The notes under the pieces are model-generated. The model was not told where the DNA came from. It worked only from the letters and a program-made list of their open reading frames with translations, and ran no database searches. Positions 35,137-46,388 of a stretch of DNA of 64,000 nt are shown here, in pieces. The DNA is from Omphalotus guepiniiformis (Eukaryota; Basidiomycota; Agaricomycetes; Agaricales; Omphalotaceae): contig JAQOOI010000076.1 of assembly GCA_028554645.1 (NCBI GenBank), positions 558,001 through 622,000 of the forward strand, given 5' to 3'. The stretch's first letter is position 1, and the number at the start of each line of letters is the position of its first letter. The translations under genes and the position numbers were made by a program.

Positions 35137-35689
35137 ATGATATCCTCTCAAACGTACTACATACCATCTAATGATCCTTCTATTCCACCTTTTGCTCTTC
35201 AACTCACTTCTTTAATTGATTCTTACCTGCTGTGGATCGCACCTACCGAACGCTCAGCACAAGACGTCGAGAGAGCACCAGCGGAAGGCAGTCTTTGTCG
35301 GGATTGGGCGTGTGCAATGCCTCCTAGATCGGTTGGTCTACAACCTTCTTTGAATAGAAGAAGATATTCTGAGCAGGAGATGTGATGTGTGTGTTTGTAC
35401 GCGGGTCGTTGTGGTACACTTAGAAGCAAGTTCCAGCTGCGGCAACTAGCATCTTTCGGGCATCGAATTCAGATATATCATTATCAATGGCACAGCGTCT
35501 GGGTCAGGGTTCGTTCTCGTGCTGTTGTTACGCCGTAGCTTATTGTATCACTCGCCTGGTATAGCCAAACGATTCGACAAACAAATCTTTCTATCTGTGG
35601 ATATCCAAGGATACAGTGGACAGCCAGAGCTCTTGCTCGCGATGGAAAAGGGGATCTTACAGGCGCTGAAGGAGCACACGCAGAAGTAG
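35137..35689 (+). CDS. Proteasome assembly chaperone 4-like protein
   Basis: Likely PAC4 (PSMG4/Poc4-like), one of the small chaperones that help assemble the 20S proteasome alpha ring. The first exon encodes QLTSLIDSYLLWIAPTE, resembling the RLxDSYFLWVG region of PSMG4. After an intron with a GTTGGT or nearby donor comes ATSIFRASNSDISLSMAQRL, then, past a second intron, AKRFDKQIFLSVDIQGYSGQ, which matches the family core (AQRLAKRF, Q.F.S..). The stop is at 35689. About 140 residues, normal for the family. The start codon is 54 bp from that of TFB1, and the next gene begins 53 bp downstream. Family call is probable, from remembered motifs. Confidence 0.72.
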
Positions 35690-35742
35690 ATTATCATGAA
35701 ATCTCGTGATTAGATAATCAAGTGATCTTTGACTGGACCACC

Positions 35743-36801
35743 ATGGCAGAAAGGCAGCTCGTCGTGTTCGACTTCGACTGGTCAGTTTGGAAACATCCTC
35801 GGGTTAGACGGCTTTCCCTCACAAGAATTCCTAGGTCCATGGCTGACCAAGACACCGATAGATGGATTTTCGAGGTCAACGCTCCCGACATTCGTCGCAA
35901 AATGGAGGATCTCGAAAATCAAGTTCAGTGGACTGATCTAGTGTGAGATATGACCGCTAGTGCTCTTTAGTTCGCGATCTTCAATGTGATGATGGATTTG
36001 GTTCTTTGAAGCGCCCAATCGCTGCGCGAGGCCCACGCTAAAGGCATCAAGAGAGAAGAGATTGAACATGCTCTGAGAATCATCCCCTATGTGCGCGCAC
36101 ATTAACTTCATATACAAACACAATCATGCTGATCGTTACCCTATCACCCCGCTATGGTTCGTGCAGTTACCAACCTGAAAGCTAAAGGAAAAACCACCTT
36201 TTTCTGCTTGTCCAACGCAAATTCAGTCTTCATCTCTACGATTCTCGAGGTAAATTGATCCCATTGAAAAATAAACCTCCAAATATCTATCATCCAATAG
36301 GATAAAGGGCTCGACACGCTCTTTACCGAGATCGTGACCAACCCCGCAGGATGGGATGCTTCTGGTCTTCTCAAACTACGACGCAAGATTGACCCGGAAG
36401 GCCCACAACACGGGTGCAAAATCGGATGTAGCCCCAACATGTGCAAAGGTGCAAAATATAAATCTGATCTCAATTGGTACATTTATGGACTTTCTTCCCC
36501 TTTCCAAAGGTCAGGAACTCGACGCCTTCTTCACGAGGCATTTGCCTGCTTACGATCGTGTTATCTACGTTGGTGATGGTTCCAATGACTTTTGTCCCGT
36601 ATTGCGTCTCCGCAGGTCAGTCTTGAGGTTTTCCTTCTAGACTTTTCTGAATGGCTCTCCAGCCAAGATATTGTTTGTTGTCGGACATTTGGGGGCCTCC
36701 CAAAGCGTATTGCACGCGATGGAGAAAAATATGGATTGAAATGCCAGATTAAATATTGGACAGGGGCCTGGGAGCTTGAAGAGATTTTCGACACACTATA
36801 G
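35743..36801 (+). CDS. PHOSPHO1/2-type HAD phosphatase
   Basis: Haloacid dehalogenase-superfamily phosphatase of the PHOSPHO group (phosphoethanolamine/phosphocholine or pyridoxal-phosphate phosphatase in animals). Exon 1, MAERQLVVFDFDW, splices at about 35779-35831 to SMADQDTDRWIFEVNAPDIR, giving the catalytic DFDWSMADQD. A helical cap (LREAHAKGIKREEIEHALR) follows, then motif II in TTFFCLSNANSVFISTIL, TLFTEIVTNPAGWD, CSPNMCKG, RVIYVGDGSNDFCPVLRL with the Asp pair of motif III/IV, and FGGLPKRIARDG; it ends at 36801. About seven introns. Substrate is not determined by sequence alone. Confidence 0.88.
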
Positions 36802-37257
36802 ACACAGACTATCGGCTGTCAAATAAATTACATATGCTAGCCATTTGAAGCAGTAGCATTTGCATTGGCATTCATCATTGCGCAGCGTAAGTGATAGAGA
36901 GAAAGAGAAATGGTGAACGGAGCGCATGCAGAAATACATATGAACTCTTTGGTGCAAAAAGCAGCGTAAGCAAGTGAGTATGTGTTAGGCAAGTGGATGG
37001 GGCAGACTTCATTAAGACGAAGTGGAAAATGGGGGGTATGGCGGGTATGGACCAATAGGGATGGTGAGAAGGGTGACGGTGAGACTGGCTCAGTCAGGAA
37101 GAAAAAGAAAAAGAGTTGAAGAGGAGGATTTGGATTATATTATGTGCTGGCAAGAAATAAAAGAAAAGAAAAATAACTGTGTACGGCCAAGCCTCAAAGT
37201 CCTACCCTTCAAAACACCCGCATGGAAAAAAGTCCAACAAGCTCAAAAATAAGCACC
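36802..37257. other. Convergent intergenic region
   Basis: It holds the 3' ends of the HAD phosphatase (plus) and YAK1 (minus). The right part is A/G-rich on the plus strand (AGAAAAAGAAAAAGAG, AAAGAAAAGAAAAA). No supported gene. Confidence 0.55.
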
Positions 37258-40200
37258 TCATCTGGGCCAAATATCCATTCCGCTCGTTCTTCTGGCGTCC
37301 TTAAGCGCAGGCGGTGTCATACTGTAAGGATTCCTTCCACTTCCACTGGGTTGAGGGACCGGCATCGCGCCAGGCATAGATCCACTACCCATAGAGGGTA
37401 ATACACCAGCCACGCCTGCGCCATAAAATGAAGGCGCAACCGTCTGTGCGGGAGGCGCAATATGTCTTACAGCTGCTGCAGCCGCAGCCGCCATCGCAGT
37501 CGAAGAGCTGTTATGGCCATACGACCCGGAATCTGTCTGCATAGGCACAAACATATTCCCTATATCCGTCCGTGAGTCAAACGGCGAGTTAATAGTCGGC
37601 GAGGGCTGCTGCTGCTGTTGCTGCGCGTGAAGCTGCTGTGACGGGTGAGACTGTAATACAGATGGGACCGCTTGCGAGGACGAAGTGGCTGGAGGAGGGC
37701 CATTGTACGTCAACGCGTACCTATTTCCCGATGTCGTGGAATTGCTCGTATATGCTTGTGGCGGACTGGAAATCACCCCAGAGCCAACACCGCCATACAT
37801 AGTCGCCGTTCCACCATCACCCCTGGCAGCCGTGCGCACGTTAGACATGACAGCATCCCGTCTGGATGCGCCGCCCCCACCTGTTGGGGTGCCGTTCTCA
37901 ACGTCATCAACCATAATAGGTGGAACGTTTGGATTGTATGAGTGGGAGAGCTTGGAGGGTGGTGCTGGATGTCCATGGTGATGGTGATACCTTGCGGTTG
38001 GGAGGCCCGAAGAAGGTCCGCCGCCCCCGCCACTACCCCAGCCGCCCCCAGCTGCAGCCAACTCGGCCTGTTGCTGGAGATACTCTAATTGTGGATAGGT
38101 TTGGACAGGCCCTTGATGCCCTTTTCCACTCTGTCTCCTCTCCCACTCTCTCATCGCATCGTCCCTGTTCAATACAGGCGTCAATGCGTTCCGCCCGGCG
38201 ATCACGTCCTGATTCATATGTTGTAATCTGGCAAGGGCAGGTGGAACAGCATCCATCTGGTTGATCGTATTGGCACGCGCGCGCGAGGATGAGGAAGATG
38301 AGGATGAAGCCTGATTAACCACTGTTGGATTGGGATAATAAGACGACGACGATGAACCAGAGGCGGTTGCAAATTGGGGCATACTGGAGCTCGAGTTGAG
38401 GTTGAGCTGACCAGTAGAGTTTTGGTGCAATAACCTGTGGTGGACCGACGGTGGGGGCTGAGTGAGTGACGAGTATCCATCAGACGGTGGCTGCGGTGGT
38501 TGCTGAGTATATCCGCTCGTTTGCTGCTGCTGCTGCTGCTGTGGGGCTAGATAAGGATTCCTCATCTCTCTCTGTTGCTGCTGCTGGGCTTGAGCCTGTG
38601 CCGTATAGACCTGGTGCTGAGCGAGCTGTTGATTGTATGCGGCTGCATCTTGGTAAGCCCTTGTACCTTTCGGCTGGGAGGGTACCAGTCCACCGAGATG
38701 ATGTTTCGAATCGGCAGGAGTGGCGGAAGGTGAGGAAGATGAAACGATGCCAACACCGGTGACTGCGGCTGCTTGCTGACCCGGTGTGAGTTGATCAGGG
38801 ACAAACGGTCTCACCCATTTTTCGCCTGTGATGAATGGATGTAGCCTGGCCTGCTGTGGTGTCCACCTGGTGACAGGGTTCATGTCGAGCAGACCTGAGC
38901 AAAAGTCGATAAAGGACGCGCGATTGTTCATCTCCTTTTCAATCTCGTGTTGCTGCCTGGCGGCGCTTCCGTTCGTGGCTGGCTTATTGGTAGGCATAGG
39001 AGCGGTGTTGATGATTTCAGGGAGGGAGTTTGCTTTGAAGTATTGTTTTCCTGGCTGCTCGTTCGTGTTGTGGTCTCGAGAGTATTGCTCGATAGATTTA
39101 AGACGCCACTTTTTCTCGTTTTGACCTGTATGTGGATTCCATACGTCATAAGAAGTGAAGAACTGAGAGGTTTGTTTGCCGATGTTGAGCATGGAAGCAG
39201 GGGGCATGCTATAGAGATCGCATTTAGAAAATGTGGTACTTCTTAACAAATAGAAAACTCACCCCAACATGTCTACAATTCTACACACTTGATTGTACTC
39301 ACTGGTGCCAGGAAATAGTGGAAGACCCAAAAAGAGTTCTACGGCGATACAGCCGAGACTCCACATGTCTATGGCGGCAGTGTACGAGAGACCGAGGAGA
39401 ACCTCCGGGGAACGGTAGAATCTGGACTGGATGTAGGTGTAGACTGTCTGTCGCTCGTGACAGGCAGAGCCAAAGTCGATGACTTTGATCTGAGGAGATT
39501 GAAGACTACATACAGAGATGAGCAAAGAGCAGGCCAGACATAGTTAATTCTGGCGAACGTACGATTTCAGCAGTATATTTTCAGGCTTGAGATCACAATG
39601 TATAAGCCTGGCCTCTTTGAGAACAGTAAGAGCGTCTAAGAGCTGGGCCATGAAGACCTTTACAAGCTGGGTGCTCAGACCCTGGAATTGATTCTGCTTG
39701 ATGAGCTCATACAAATTGGAAGAGAGGAGCTCAAAGACGAGACAGAGATGTGAGCGGTGGATAAACGAGTCGCGAAGGCGGAGAATATGATGGGAGTCGT
39801 TGGGATCAGCCTGCTTGTTTAGAAGCTCGAGAATGGTGACCTCCATCATGCTCTGGTTGAAGTAGGCAGGCTTGTTCTTGACCACCTTTACGGCTACAAT
39901 CTCGTGCGTCTTTATGTTCTGACATTTGACTACCTGGCCAAAGGTACCCTGGCCAAGAATGTCAAGAATGAGGTACTTGTGGCCCTGCTCTGTGCCGAGC
40001 CAGTCGTTGACATAGAGAATGTAGTCGTAGTCGTCATTGTCAAACCCGTCATTGTGAGCAGGCTTGCTCGGCTTTGTGAGGACACGCCTGGGGTTGTGAG
40101 CGCTCTCGTACCTAAACTGGGGGTTGCAGATCCGATAGGTGTCGAGAATATGGGTTGTGAGCTGATGAAGAGGAGAAAGATAGACTGGAGAAGCTGCCGC

Positions 40201-40443
40201 AGCATCGAGCCTAGGATGAAGATCGTGTGGGCCACGTACTCTGCGGAAACCGCTGGGCCTGCGAGGAGGTGGAGGAGGTGGAGGAGGAGTAGCATCGATG
40301 GGCATAGAATAAACGGGTGACTCTGGCTGCTTGTATGCTCTATGCTGCATAGAGACACTCCTCGACAAAGGATACTCGTCTGTGTTGTAGCTGGAGTGCA
40401 TCGGCTGCCACCGGGGCAGGTCGAACTGCTCGCTGCTGCTCAT
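37258..40443 (-). CDS. YAK1: DYRK-family protein kinase Yak1
   Basis: Dual-specificity kinase that restrains growth and promotes stress responses, opposing PKA/TOR signalling in yeast. The start at 40443 gives a long leader with a poly-Pro run (about 40260-40290). The kinase shows [12 protein letters not shown] (Gly loop), VAVKVVKNK (Lys), [11 protein letters not shown] (catalytic loop), an intron, then [20 protein letters not shown] and [12 protein letters not shown]; the YTY activation loop is the DYRK mark. [17 protein letters not shown] and [20 protein letters not shown] close the domain. A C-terminal tail of about 480 residues, rich in Gln, Ser, Gly and Pro, follows and stops at 37258. 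Only two introns are seen, near 39245-39265 and 39500-39560. Shares a 51-bp promoter with ADA2. Confidence 0.95.
37605..37624. repeat. CAG/CTG run in YAK1 tail
   Basis: Nearly perfect GCT triplets that encode a poly-Gln run in the YAK1 C-terminal tail on the minus strand. Confidence 0.65.
38522..38541. repeat. (TGC)n / poly-Gln run in YAK1 tail
   Basis: Six and a half perfect TGC triplets, read as consecutive Gln codons on the minus strand. Other Gln-rich stretches lie next to it (38570-38640), so the tail is a candidate for length variation between strains. Confidence 0.7.
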
Positions 40444-40494
40444 CGCTGGCTAAGCCTACACTGCGCTTTATTTGCTATTGTTTACTCCGCATCC
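40444..40494. promoter_or_regulatory. 51-bp divergent promoter YAK1 / ADA2
   Basis: The two start codons are 51 bp apart. The stretch has a TTTATTTGCTATTGTTTA AT-rich core and no other clear motif. Transcription starts probably lie inside the neighbouring gene's leader or coding region. Confidence 0.45.
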
Positions 40495-42320
40495 ATGAAC
40501 GACCACGATCCCGCTGCTGACTACCACTGCGATGTCTGCTCAAACGATCTTACTCATGCTGTCCGTATAAAGTGTGCTCACCCCCTCTGCGATGTCGGCG
40601 AAGGCGTCGATATATGCCCTGCTTGCTTCTGCGCCGGCAAGGAGTTCGCCAACCACAAGCGTGGTCATCCCTATCGTGTCATAGAGATTAGTTCTTATCC
40701 CATTTTCACCGAGGATTGGGGTGCAGACGAGGAATTACTGCTCATCAAGGGCATCGCTGCCCATGGCTTTGGTAACTGGAAGAAGATTGCTGAGCAGGTC
40801 CGCACCCGCACAAAGGAGCAGGTCGCCCAGCACTATAATGATGTCTACATTGATTCTTCCTCCTGGCCCGTCCCTCAGGAACGTACTTTTGAAGTAGATC
40901 CTGCTAATTTTCAGCAGCGCAAGCGTCGTCGCATCGAGGAAATGAACGCTGCCCCTGTGCCTCCCATCAAGCCTTCCCCCGTCTCGCTCCCCGGCATTCA
41001 TGAGATTTCCGGCTTCTTCCCGGGGCGTCTCGAGTTTGAGCATGAAATCGACAACGAAGCAGAGGATCTCGTCAAGGACCTTGAGTTTGGCATTGTTCTC
41101 CAGCATGGTGGTGACCTTATACCTGAAGACGAGAATGATCTCGACGTCAAAGCGAGACTCAGGTGGGAAGATGAACGACGGAACGGTGGCACCTCTTCTA
41201 AACCTCCCGTCTTCGCCCCGCCCGTCTCTCAAGACAGCAACGATGACGATGACGCCGAAGAAGAGCTTTCTCAGCCCCCTCCGATCGAGAACGACGAGTC
41301 GATTGCCTTCAAGCTCACCTTGCTAGAAATGTACTTTCAGCGTGTGGAGAAGCGATTGGAAGCAAAGTCAATCATGTATGATCGCGGTTTACTAGAGTAC
41401 AAGAAGGTATTTTATTCTTCGCGTTTCTGCTCTAAGTCTCTTCTCATTCCTGCTTTCAGACACAAGCTGCAGAGAAGAAACGTCCTCGAGAAGAGAGAGA
41501 GCTCGTCCATCGTCTCCGTCCTTTCGCCCGTCTGGGTACAGCAGCCGATTACGAAGCTTTTGCTGCCGACATGCTCTGTATGTTTCCGTACTCAGATTGT
41601 ACTAGTCATCTAATACCCCTTTAGACGAAGCTCTTCTCCGAAAACGCATCAAGGAGCTACAAGAATATCGTCGGCTTGGTCTCGTCACTCCAGCTGATAT
41701 CGACAGATACGAAGCCGACGTCGCGAAGCGAACGCAAACCAAATCAACTCACAGCAGAGATTACCTACAGTACAAACCTCCCGTCCGTCACTCTTCTGGC
41801 CCCGACCAACGCCGTCTCAGCCTCGCATCAGAAGAACGCGAGGCCACACCTAAACTCTCCTCTGCCTCTGTACCTGGACCTGTCATTCGTCGACCAGTAG
41901 CGCCGCTCAACTTAGCCTCCAGCCCCTCCCTCCACCTCCTTACACCAGGCGAACAAGCCCTCTGTTCACAGCTCCGCATCCTTCCAAAACCCTACCTCGT
42001 CATCAAAGAAACCCTCGTACGCGAGTACGCTCGCAGAGGTGGCAAGCTACGCAGGAGAGAAGCTCGCGATCTAGTCAAGGTCGATGTTAACAAGACTAGT
42101 CGCGTATGGGATTTTTTGGTTCAGGCTGGGTTTTTGAAGATTACGCCTGATGCAGAGCCCACTGTAGCCGCTGCTACGACGTCGACAAAGTAAGTGACTT
42201 GGGTTATGCATTTATCTTTTTACTTAAACCTATCGTAGTACTACGCCCATCGTGAATGGAAATACATCGATGAATGGAGTAGCCCCACGCTGGCCGTTAG
42301 CACCAGGTTCAGTAGGATAG
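40495..42320 (+). CDS. ADA2: SAGA adaptor Ada2 (ZZ, SANT, SWIRM)
   Basis: Adaptor that activates the Gcn5 acetyltransferase in SAGA/ADA complexes. The ATG at 40495 gives MNDHDPAADYHCDVCSNDLT; the ZZ finger continues VRIKCAHPLCDVGEGVDICP and ACFCAGKEFANHKRGHPY. In this finger the second Cys pair is C-x4-C plus an added loop, where yeast and animal Ada2 have C-x2-C. The SANT domain follows (EDWGADEELLLIKGIAAHGF, GNWKKIAEQVRTRTKEQVAQ). The middle is acidic. Near the C-terminus a SWIRM domain reads LRILPKPYLVIKETLVREYA, RREARDLVKVDVNKTSRVWD and FLVQAGFLK. The last exon ends PLAPGSVG, stop at 42320. Three introns (about 41406-41459, 41581-41624, 42190-42238). Confidence 0.95.
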
Positions 42321-45300
42321 ACGCGTGTTTGTCATACCACGTGACAAATCCGCTGTTTTCGAAGGGTACAATTCGCAACGCAGTATTAAGAAAAAGGACT
42401 GGGATCAAAATCATATCCACCCGTCAGATGTTCATGCGACCTTGACCTCTGGACCTGGCCCTATGTAAGGTACAATGCACCTCGGACGTGTAAGTAGAAA
42501 TACGGTATCTGCTTCCAGGCCGTCACCCGCTCGCGCGGAACCTCCTGCTTGGAGCTAAGAAATCGAATATCCGACCGACATTTGGAATTCTCTTGGCTTC
42601 TTCTCGCGGCCACATACATATATCCGAAGAGAAGAGGGAGCAAGAAGGGAGCAACACTTCCATCTCGGCAAGGGTAGTCTGAAGCCAGTGGTCTCTTCTC
42701 CTGCGGCACCGCACACTCCGCTCTTCGAAACGCAGGTGAAAGTCACTCCCGGAGATGAGTGACGGCGATCTCATTTGGCGAAGCCGCCAGCAAAACACTC
42801 CTAAGTAGCTCGAACGAAAGGAGACGAAAGGGTACCATTTCGTGTCTCCCGAGTGGCGTGATTTTGGGGGTATATTAGGACATTACTTCGGCGGCGCAGA
42901 ACTTTCTGGCAGGCTGAGTAGGCGCAGCTTAAGGTTCTCTCGGTTCCATTTAGACGACTTCACCCTCCGATGCTGTGTTGTCCCAAAACTGACCTGGAGA
43001 GGAAAAAGATTTTTCTTTTCTATTCTCAGGTCGGACATTCGTTTCAACGACCCGGTCGCCGGAACAACTGGCTATGTATAAAGGCGCACGACCCGAACCG
43101 ACCTCTCGGCACCAATTAGTTATAAGAATATTTGAGGCTTCCATCATTGAACTCCCGAAGGACGTCTTTCCATAAGGCAGCTTTTGGGCGATAGACACGC
43201 CGCAGGATGATGAGTAAATACTCAATATCCGGAACCAGTTCGTTCAGAATAGTGTCACCAAGCTAGGACCCCCAGCATAGTTGAGCTTTCCTCCGGTAAA
43301 GCGAGGCTCAGGTTAGACCGACCTCTGCTTCTTCACACGAATGCTTTCCCTTTGAGGGTACTTTTATGAATTCAAGATGAGGTAGAGTTCAGAGTGTTTG
43401 GTTGTGACGTTTGGGCAGGTATAGATTTCGTTACATGCTCCCTAGGCCCCGCTGAATTACACATCCAAGGTCTAGGGCCGTTTGACAAAGTGTCGACCTC
43501 ATCATACACATTGGCTCAGCATCTTAACACAGAGTGAGCCAAAACATAATTTCCAAGTTGGAGAACAATGAACGTAAGTGCAGCTACGACACGCTAGTTG
43601 GCCAAGAAGTGAGGAAACGTCTCGTTATGGCAAGTAATTTACCATTTCAATACAACCCGTTCATTAAGGCAGATGGCTTCCAGGCTTGTCCTCGCTCGCA
43701 GTCAGCAAAATTTTATAATGATATGATACATTTCGAATCGCGGGGAGAGAGGATTTCCAATTTTATCACTTGGGCACGACTCAGTAGTAACACAGAAGAT
43801 ACCTCAAATCAACTCGTACAACAGGAGGAGTCATAACTGGCAGGCAGCTTACTGCCATTAAATCCTTCATGCAATACACTAGACTTTCATCATGACAATA
43901 ACTTCGTCAGCAATGGCATAGTCATGGCCAAATGTATCTAGGCTCTGTCATCCTTTTGAATGGAAAGTCAATGGTCCCACAAAGGCGCCCATGAAAGGCG
44001 TGTGGGACCGGTGATCGAAGTCATCGGCCTCCACAAAAAACCAGGGACAACGGAGATTATGCCTGGGTATCATTGGAGGGGCGGGAACGATGTTCGAGTT
44101 TACGACACCCACCGGTATAGATCTGTGTCGAACACGACAACGCCACTGAGTCTGATGGATGTTCAAGACCGGCGGTACTGTATAACTAGGTGGAGCGCCG
44201 CCTAATTAAGTGTGTACGTGGAATGTGATCAGTAATGACTAGCCTAGAGGAGTCAGGAAGGAGTGGGAGTGGAGACAAGAAATTCAAAGAACTTTTTGAT
44301 TGCAGATCAGCTGACAAAAGCACTTCCTGAGTTCCTCGCAGATATTGTTACCGCCGGAGCATAAAGTTGGACCACCATCTTTTCAGGGTTGAGTTCTGTA
44401 ACGAATCAATCTGGAACACACTCGTGGCAGAACGAGAATCTGAGAACAATTCGACCTGACTTCTTCCAGATGAACCACATCAGAAAACAAAGAAACTAAT
44501 CATGATTAATAGAGTAACATACCCTATAGTCAGAAGCAGAGCATATTTTACTTGAATGAAATCGAAGGCCGAATGGCAACGGAGCCGGGGCTAAGTTGGT
44601 AAATCCGTCCTCAGCACAAGCGAGCTCATCTCTTGAACACAAGTTACACAACCAAGATATACAATAATGCGTACTTTTCTGCAAAATGAGCAAAAAGTCA
44701 CACCACCTTGATCCTGTCGCCCACGTATTATCTTGAGGGAGTGGCCAAGCCAGACTCATGTAACAACAAGATTGGTCTTGTCGTGAAGGAATGGTACAGT
44801 TGTACATGTGAACTTTCTGTATCACCGAGCCCACATCCGAGAGACACAGACTCGCGTGTAAAAGGACCTACCCCTGCGGCATACTAGCATATAGATGCCT
44901 CAGTCGAAGTGTGTAGGACCATATCAATTGGTAGTCCAGAGCTTCTCTTCCCGGACTGTTCATTGCATCTAATTGTACGTTGCAGTCATCCCTCACGTAC
45001 GTGTTTTATCTTGAGTTCTTCCTGCCACATACTAATATTCTCAAACGAGGCATAGAAAAGTCGAGCCGCCGGATATCCAGTGCCATCCTGCATAGTAGGC
45101 CACAACGGTTAATAATACGAACTTCGCATTTAGTACGTTCTGCACCCGTGAGGTCAGACAACACGTACGGAGTACATAACATTGACGTCGTAGCCTGGTT
45201 ATGACTGAAAGGTATAACATACTTTGCGTTGAGGCATGCAGGGTTTTTGTCGCCGGTATGTCTGTAATCCAGGGATTCGCGAAGAAGGCAAGTATATGCC

Positions 45301-46388
45301 TACGTAGCCAAAAACTAAGCGCACGCGAGTTTGACATTGACAATTGACAGTGCAGGGAAAAGACTAAAGTACAACATTTGGGTCGTGATGGTTCTTGAAA
45401 GATAGAATCTAGAAGAAGATCAGCTATCTTCAGCTGTATGTATTATCAGGAAAGACGGGCTCTTACCTATTATTCAACCCTCCGGTTGATGATCGCAAAA
45501 CCGGGACAGAACCATAAGCTGAAGAGAGACAGGATTTGGAGAGCCGATGGGCTCAGAACTGGCCATCGAAGACCGTGATACATACATATGAGTTTCCAGG
45601 AACGGCGTTTCGCAAGCAATAGTGATCTAATGAAACTGAAAGAGTTCAGTACTAGACTATTACTAGCCCACTTCGAACTTGCCATCTAGAAATTCTGATC
45701 GATGCAAATAAGCGTTTCCTAAATTAGATCCATTCAAAGCTTCCGGAACGGTAGACTCAACTGACATTGACTATTGAAACCAGTAGGAGAGAAATTTCAT
45801 TCAAAGCGTGGCCAAGGAAAGCAGTGGAATGTTGTGATCCATTTAAGGATTCGAGTTTCCTCGACAAAGTCAGGGCCAAGAGGGGCGCCAAGTAGTAACG
45901 CACGGCTCTGTGTCACTGTAGCTGTAGAGAGCCGGTACCGACCTCTGGAAATCCTCTGGAAATCAACCCTAGGCATACGGCCACTGCGCATGGAACGAAC
46001 TGCCCCCTGAAATACTATTTGAAGCAGTGACCGAGAGCAGATAATTAGATAGCGCGTAGACTCACCGGAACCCCTCGATACATAAGAAATCAACTTGAAT
46101 CATCTGTATACTGTGATCGCAATCATAATCTGTAGTCAAAGCGCCGCCGGATGGGGGTTGCACAATGCGGGTATCACTGGATATCACGGCGCCAATAGGG
46201 AGCAACAAGCTCTGTACGCGAGACATATGTAGATGATGATAACGGGTGAGAGCTCAGTACTGTAGATGACAGACAGCTGAGACACTGGACAGTGAACAGA
46301 CGTAACCCGGCAGTCTTTGCCGACAACCTCGAACAGGCCAAACTGTTACTGCGTTCGAATCTGCCGGTCAACTCGCTCATGTCCCTGA
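42321..46388. other. Gene-poor 4-kb region
   Basis: About 4.1 kb between ADA2 and the GRF-finger gene where neither strand shows a family motif or a long spliceable frame; the largest open frames are about 80-112 residues. A TATAAAG lies at 43077-43083 in a promoter-like setting, and CACGTG lies just past ADA2 (42338-42343). A tandem CCTCTGGAAAT pair lies at about 45950-45972. No terminal repeats, tRNA or transposase motifs were recognised. Old, degraded sequence or non-coding transcription units are both possible. Confidence 0.5.

Noticed and set aside
37685..38264. Plus-strand frames inside the YAK1 tail
   Set aside because: They are antisense to low-complexity codons of YAK1, which often leave other frames open.
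42437..43436. Possible solo LTR (TGTT... to ...TTACA with a TATAAAG inside)
   Set aside because: No matching terminal inverted ends or target-site duplication could be shown, and no second copy exists in the window.
44480..46380. A multi-exon minus-strand gene assembled from frames of 70-112 residues
   Set aside because: Tested joins gave stops or sequence without any family motif.
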